Below are positions 61,077 to 64,000 of a DNA stretch of 64,000 bases, in pieces. A program made the translations under genes and the position numbers. The notes beneath the pieces were generated by a model. It saw nothing but the letters and a program-made list of their open reading frames with translations, had not been told where the DNA came from and did not search any database. The DNA is from Williamsia muralis NBRC 105860 (GTDB lineage Bacteria > Actinomycetota > Actinomycetes > Mycobacteriales > Mycobacteriaceae): the NCBI RefSeq assembly GCF_001598915.1, contig NZ_BDAP01000004.1, positions 1 to 64,000 on the forward strand, given 5' to 3'. Within the stretch, counting starts at the first letter, position 1; the number at the start of each line of letters is the position of its first letter.

Positions 61077-61163
61077 GCGGTAAACACAACGTTACAGGCG
61101 GGCACCTGCGAAGTGCAAATCGCCCGCCTGTAACGCCGGTCACGCTTCTGAACTGGGCAAACG

Positions 61164-64000
61164 CTAGCCCGTCGGCAAAGCTTCGTAATCGCCGACGGCA
61201 GCCTGCAGATCCGTCTGAGCCTGACCGTAGGCGGTGAAGTTGCCCGACCTCAGCGCTTCCTGCATGGCGTTCAGGGCATCGTCCATCCGCTTGACGATCG
61301 CGTCTCGCTGGGGCGACGGCGGAACCACTGCCTGACCGTCGGCCGGCGGCGGCGTCGGGGTCTGTCCCTGTTGCGGTTGAGTACCGGGCTGCACCACAGG
61401 AGCGTTTTCAGCCCCCGGGATCTGCGTCACTGAGGACGGATCGATCCCGACACCTGCGAGCGCTGCCGCGACGGTGGGCGCATAACCCACCCGAGGCGGC
61501 TGGCCACTGCTGTCGTCGTACCGCACGATCACACGGACCAGACGCGGGAACGTACCCGCTGTCGACTTCGCCTGCGCGTACATCGGCACCACGTTCAGGA
61601 CCCCGTTGTCACCGACCGGCAACGTCAGCAGATTGCCGAAGGTGACATCCGCTGTGTTCTCGAGGTTCTTGCGGCTCTCTGCCACGCGGGTGTCGGTCTC
61701 CATCGCACTGAAGACCTGTTTGGGACCTTCACGCTGCGTGTTCGGCGGAAGATTCTTGATGGTGATCTGACCGTAGTTCTCCGGGTCGGAGGACACGGTC
61801 ACGTACGCCGCCAAGAACTCCTGCTTCAGGACGTTGAACACCGACGTCAACTGGAACGAGGACCTCTTCGTCTCAGGATCGGAGGCGACAAAGTAGTACG
61901 GCGGCTGATCGAGTCCCCGGGTGACCGCAGCGCTGTCCGTCGGATCGGCAGGCACCGACCAGAAGGCGTCTCCCTGGAAGAACGTCTGCGGGTTGGTCAC
62001 GTGGTACTTCGTCAGCAGCTGACGCTGGATCTTGAACAGATCCTCCGGGTAGCGCACGTGGTCACGCAGGTCTGCGTTCTCCGCGTTGTCGAACTCCGCG
62101 CGCGACTTCACCGAATCAGGGAACACCTTCATCCAGGTCTTCAGGACGGGGTCCTTGTCGTCGAACTGGTAGAGCGTGACCTCGCCCGAGTAGGCGTCCA
62201 CGGTGGCCTTCACCGAGTTGCGGACGTACGAGACCTGCCGGTTGACCTGAGTGCGTCCGGTCTGGCCCTGATTGAGCTGCTGCGCATCGGTGGTCGCATC
62301 TTCGAGCGACGTCTTCTGCGCGTAGGGGAATGCGTCGAGAGTCGTGTACCCGTCGACGATCCACTTGACCGAGCCGTCGGACATCACGGCCGGATAGGTC
62401 TTCGAGTCGACGGTCAGCCAAGGTGCGGCCTTCTTGACACGGTCACGAGGATCACGATTGTAGATGATCTTCGACTCTTCGTTGATGGCCCCCGAGAGCA
62501 GCAGGTTGCGCTCGGTGTACTTGACCGCGTAGGCAAATCGGTTGAACCAGTTGGACAACGGCACGCCGGCGTCGCCCTGGTAGGTGTACTTGGGTGTGTC
62601 CGCGGTGTCGAACTCCCGCGGCGCACCGGTGTTGCCGACGATGGCGTAGTCGGGATTCACCTTGGAGATCAGCTCACCGAAGTAGATGCGGGGCTGCGTC
62701 ACCTTGATGGGCGCGTTCGCCTTGTAGTCGTCGGTCTGATAATTGCTCAGGTCACTGACGTTGAAGACGGGCTCACCGCCACCGTTGACGTCGCTCTCAC
62801 TGGAGACGGCTTCGTTCACGGTGTTGGCAGGAGCGGCGATGAAGCCGTTGCCGTGGGTGTAGACGGTGTGCTTGTTCAGCCAGTTCTGCTGGTTCGCCTC
62901 GAACCTGGTGGGGTCGAGTTCCCTTGCGGCGACCACGAAGTCACGCATCTCGCCGTCGACTGTGTAACGGTCGAGGGCAAGTTGGGACGGGAAGCCGTAG
63001 AAGTTCTGCTGCCGCTTGAGCTGAGCGAAGGCCGGCGACACGATGTTGGGATCGAGGAGCCGGATGTTCGACAACGTCGGCGCGTCGGCGTCGACCTGAT
63101 CGGCATCGGCCGGTTCACCGGTCCAGTTCGCCTGGGTCTTCACCCTGTCGTCACCGATTCCGTAGGCCGCCTTGGTGGCCTCGATGTTCCGGTTGATGAA
63201 CTCGGCTTCCTTCTCGGCCGCGTTGGGCTTCACCGAGAACTGCTCCATGGCAGCGGGCCAGCCCACGCCGATGACCAGCGCCGACAACAACATCATGGCG
63301 GTGGCCAGGGCAGGGATACGAAGGTCGCGAAGGACCACACCGGCGAAGAACGCCAAAGCACAGATGACGGCGATCGCCATGAGGATCAACTTCGACGGCA
63401 GCACCGCGTTGATGTCGGTGTAGCTGGCGCCGTTGAAGATCTCTTGCTTACGGGTGCTGCTCAGCAGCGTGTACCGGTCGAGCCAGTACGCGATGGCCTT
63501 GAGCAACAGGAAGGTACCGGCGATGACCGCCAACTGGATTCGCGCCGCGTTGGTCAGCGTTCCGCCGCGTCCGGCGAGTCGGATCCCGCCGAAGATGTAG
63601 TGGGTCACCAAGCTGACGACAAACGCGATCACCACGACGACGAACAGGTAGTTCAGCACGAAGCGGTAGAACGGTAGATCAAACGCGTAGAAGCCGACAT
63701 CGAGGCCGAACTCCGGATCCTTGCTGCCAAAGCTCTCACCGTTGAGGAACATCTGCACGGTGGACCACGAGCCCTGCGCGACCAGGCCCGCGAGAAGGCC
63801 GACCAGCAACGTCGGGATGATGGCAAACCACCGGATGCGGCTCATCACCACGGTGCGGTAGCGCGCGATCGGATCGCCTGGCCCACTCGTCGGAACGAAC
63901 ACCGGCCGACTGCGATAGGCGAGCCACAACGCACCGAAGATGATCAGTCCGGCAATGGCGCCGCAGATGCCGAACAGCGCGATGCGCGTCCAGATGATCT
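61164..64000 (-). CDS. UPF0182 family membrane protein (5' end outside the window)
   Basis: The partial protein has about 945 residues in the window. Several TM segments lie near its N-terminal side (TRIALFGICGAIAGLIIFGALWLAYRSR, FAIIPTLLVGLLAGLVAQ, FVLNYLFVVVVIAFVVSLVTHYI, LAVIAGTFLLLKAIAYWLDRY, LILMAIAVICALAFFAGVVL, ALATAMMLLSALVIGVGWPAAM). A large extracytoplasmic domain follows (NFYGFPSQLALDRYTVDGEMRDFVVAARELD, YTHGNGFIAAPANTVN). The C-terminal tail is Pro/Gln-rich and ends in a helical segment (RMDDALNAMQEALRSGNFTAYGQAQTDLQAAVG). The function is unknown; the family is conserved in Mycobacteriales (Rv0064/Rv3193c type). The reading frame continues past 64000. Confidence 0.95.
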   Translation of the reverse strand, partial: IIWTRIALFGICGAIAGLIIFGALWLAYRSRPVFVPTSGPGDPIARYRTVVMSRIRWFAIIPTLLVGLLAGLVAQGSWSTVQMFLNGESFGSKDPEFGLDVGFYAFDLPFYRFVLNYLFVVVVIAFVVSLVTHYIFGGIRLAGRGGTLTNAARIQLAVIAGTFLLLKAIAYWLDRYTLLSSTRKQEIFNGASYTDINAVLPSKLILMAIAVICALAFFAGVVLRDLRIPALATAMMLLSALVIGVGWPAAMEQFSVKPNAAEKEAEFINRNIEATKAAYGIGDDRVKTQANWTGEPADADQVDADAPTLSNIRLLDPNIVSPAFAQLKRQQNFYGFPSQLALDRYTVDGEMRDFVVAARELDPTRFEANQQNWLNKHTVYTHGNGFIAAPANTVNEAVSSESDVNGGGEPVFNVSDLSNYQTDDYKANAPIKVTQPRIYFGELISKVNPDYAIVGNTGAPREFDTADTPKYTYQGDAGVPLSNWFNRFAYAVKYTERNLLLSGAINEESKIIYNRDPRDRVKKAAPWLTVDSKTYPAVMSDGSVKWIVDGYTTLDAFPYAQKTSLEDATTDAQQLNQGQTGRTQVNRQVSYVRNSVKATVDAYSGEVTLYQFDDKDPVLKTWMKVFPDSVKSRAEFDNAENADLRDHVRYPEDLFKIQRQLLTKYHVTNPQTFFQGDAFWSVPADPTDSAAVTRGLDQPPYYFVASDPETKRSSFQLTSVFNVLKQEFLAAYVTVSSDPENYGQITIKNLPPNTQREGPKQVFSAMETDTRVAESRKNLENTADVTFGNLLTLPVGDNGVLNVVPMYAQAKSTAGTFPRLVRVIVRYDDSSGQPPRVGYAPTVAAALAGVGIDPSSVTQIPGAENAPVVQPGTQPQQGQTPTPPPADGQAVVPPSPQRDAIVKRMDDALNAMQEALRSGNFTAYGQAQTDLQAAVGDYEALPTG

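Noticed and set aside
62001-63677. 558-codon plus-strand open frame inside UPF0182
   Set aside because: Antisense shadow of a strongly supported membrane protein; rich in Arg/Gly/Val with no domain.

Overview
The window is about 64 kb of a high-GC actinobacterial chromosome. The gene set points to the mycolic-acid-bearing Mycobacteriales, most likely Gordonia or a close relative such as Williamsia. Supporting signs are neighbouring FadE24/FadE23-type acyl-CoA dehydrogenases, a HisN-type phosphatase, a cutinase-fold PE-PPE-like esterase, a short Rpf-type transglycosylase, an Rv3717-type amidase, the smpB-ftsX-ftsE-mscS-prfB block, and an ssrA gene encoding the tag ADKNQRDYALAA. The genus is inferred from gene content and recall, not from a search.

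Region 1-4850 is accessory DNA. An 18-bp direct repeat (TCAAACGTTGAAGCGGAA) occurs at 1167-1184 and again at 4829-4846, where it forms the last codons and stop of ychF. A decayed tyrosine-integrase 3' end lies just left of each copy. I read this as two related integrative elements stacked at the ychF 3' end. The right one (about 3.7 kb) carries three unknown genes, phage-capsid debris and a broken integrase. The left one runs out of the window.

Region 4829-15840 is core DNA: ychF, an AI-2E-family permease, and a DNA-repair neighbourhood (AlkZ-like winged-helix protein, Ada-AlkA fusion, Ogt and RmuC). A DUF6542-type membrane protein, a nucleosidase coupled to a fructosamine-kinase-like protein, and nadE follow.

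Region 15800-30000 holds an SDR, a secreted amidase, a coupled trhO/CobW pair, envelope proteins, a LON-domain protein, an MpaB-like protein, a DJ-1/PfpI protein, a lone ECF sigma factor, a CPA1 antiporter, RtcB opposite a cupin, and a large TPR protein.

Region 30000-37600 holds tRNA-Ala(GGC), a coupled DoxX/MauE + DsbA-like pair, a VIT1 transporter, phosphoglucomutase, a secreted lipase overlapping an alpha/beta hydrolase, and an aldo-keto reductase.

Region 37600-51060 holds the trans-translation genes (ssrA and smpB, separated by a secreted esterase), the ftsX-ftsE-mscS-prfB cluster, hisN with a metallo-beta-lactamase-fold hydrolase, small membrane proteins, and the two-gene fadE operon. 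Two TetR-type palindromes precede the fadE operon and a strong intrinsic terminator follows it.

Region 51060-64000 holds a small Rpf-like protein, a TetR regulator with a promoter suggesting leaderless mRNA, a glycosyltransferase, a compact SipW signal-peptidase locus flanked by two proteins with matching LAAWxDxVWG signal regions, an Amt transporter, a double TerD protein, an overlapping trio of small envelope proteins, initiator tRNA-Met, and a UPF0182 membrane protein cut by the window edge. The integrated-element array and the SipW locus are the most unusual systems here. I saw no CRISPR array, rRNA or intact insertion sequence.
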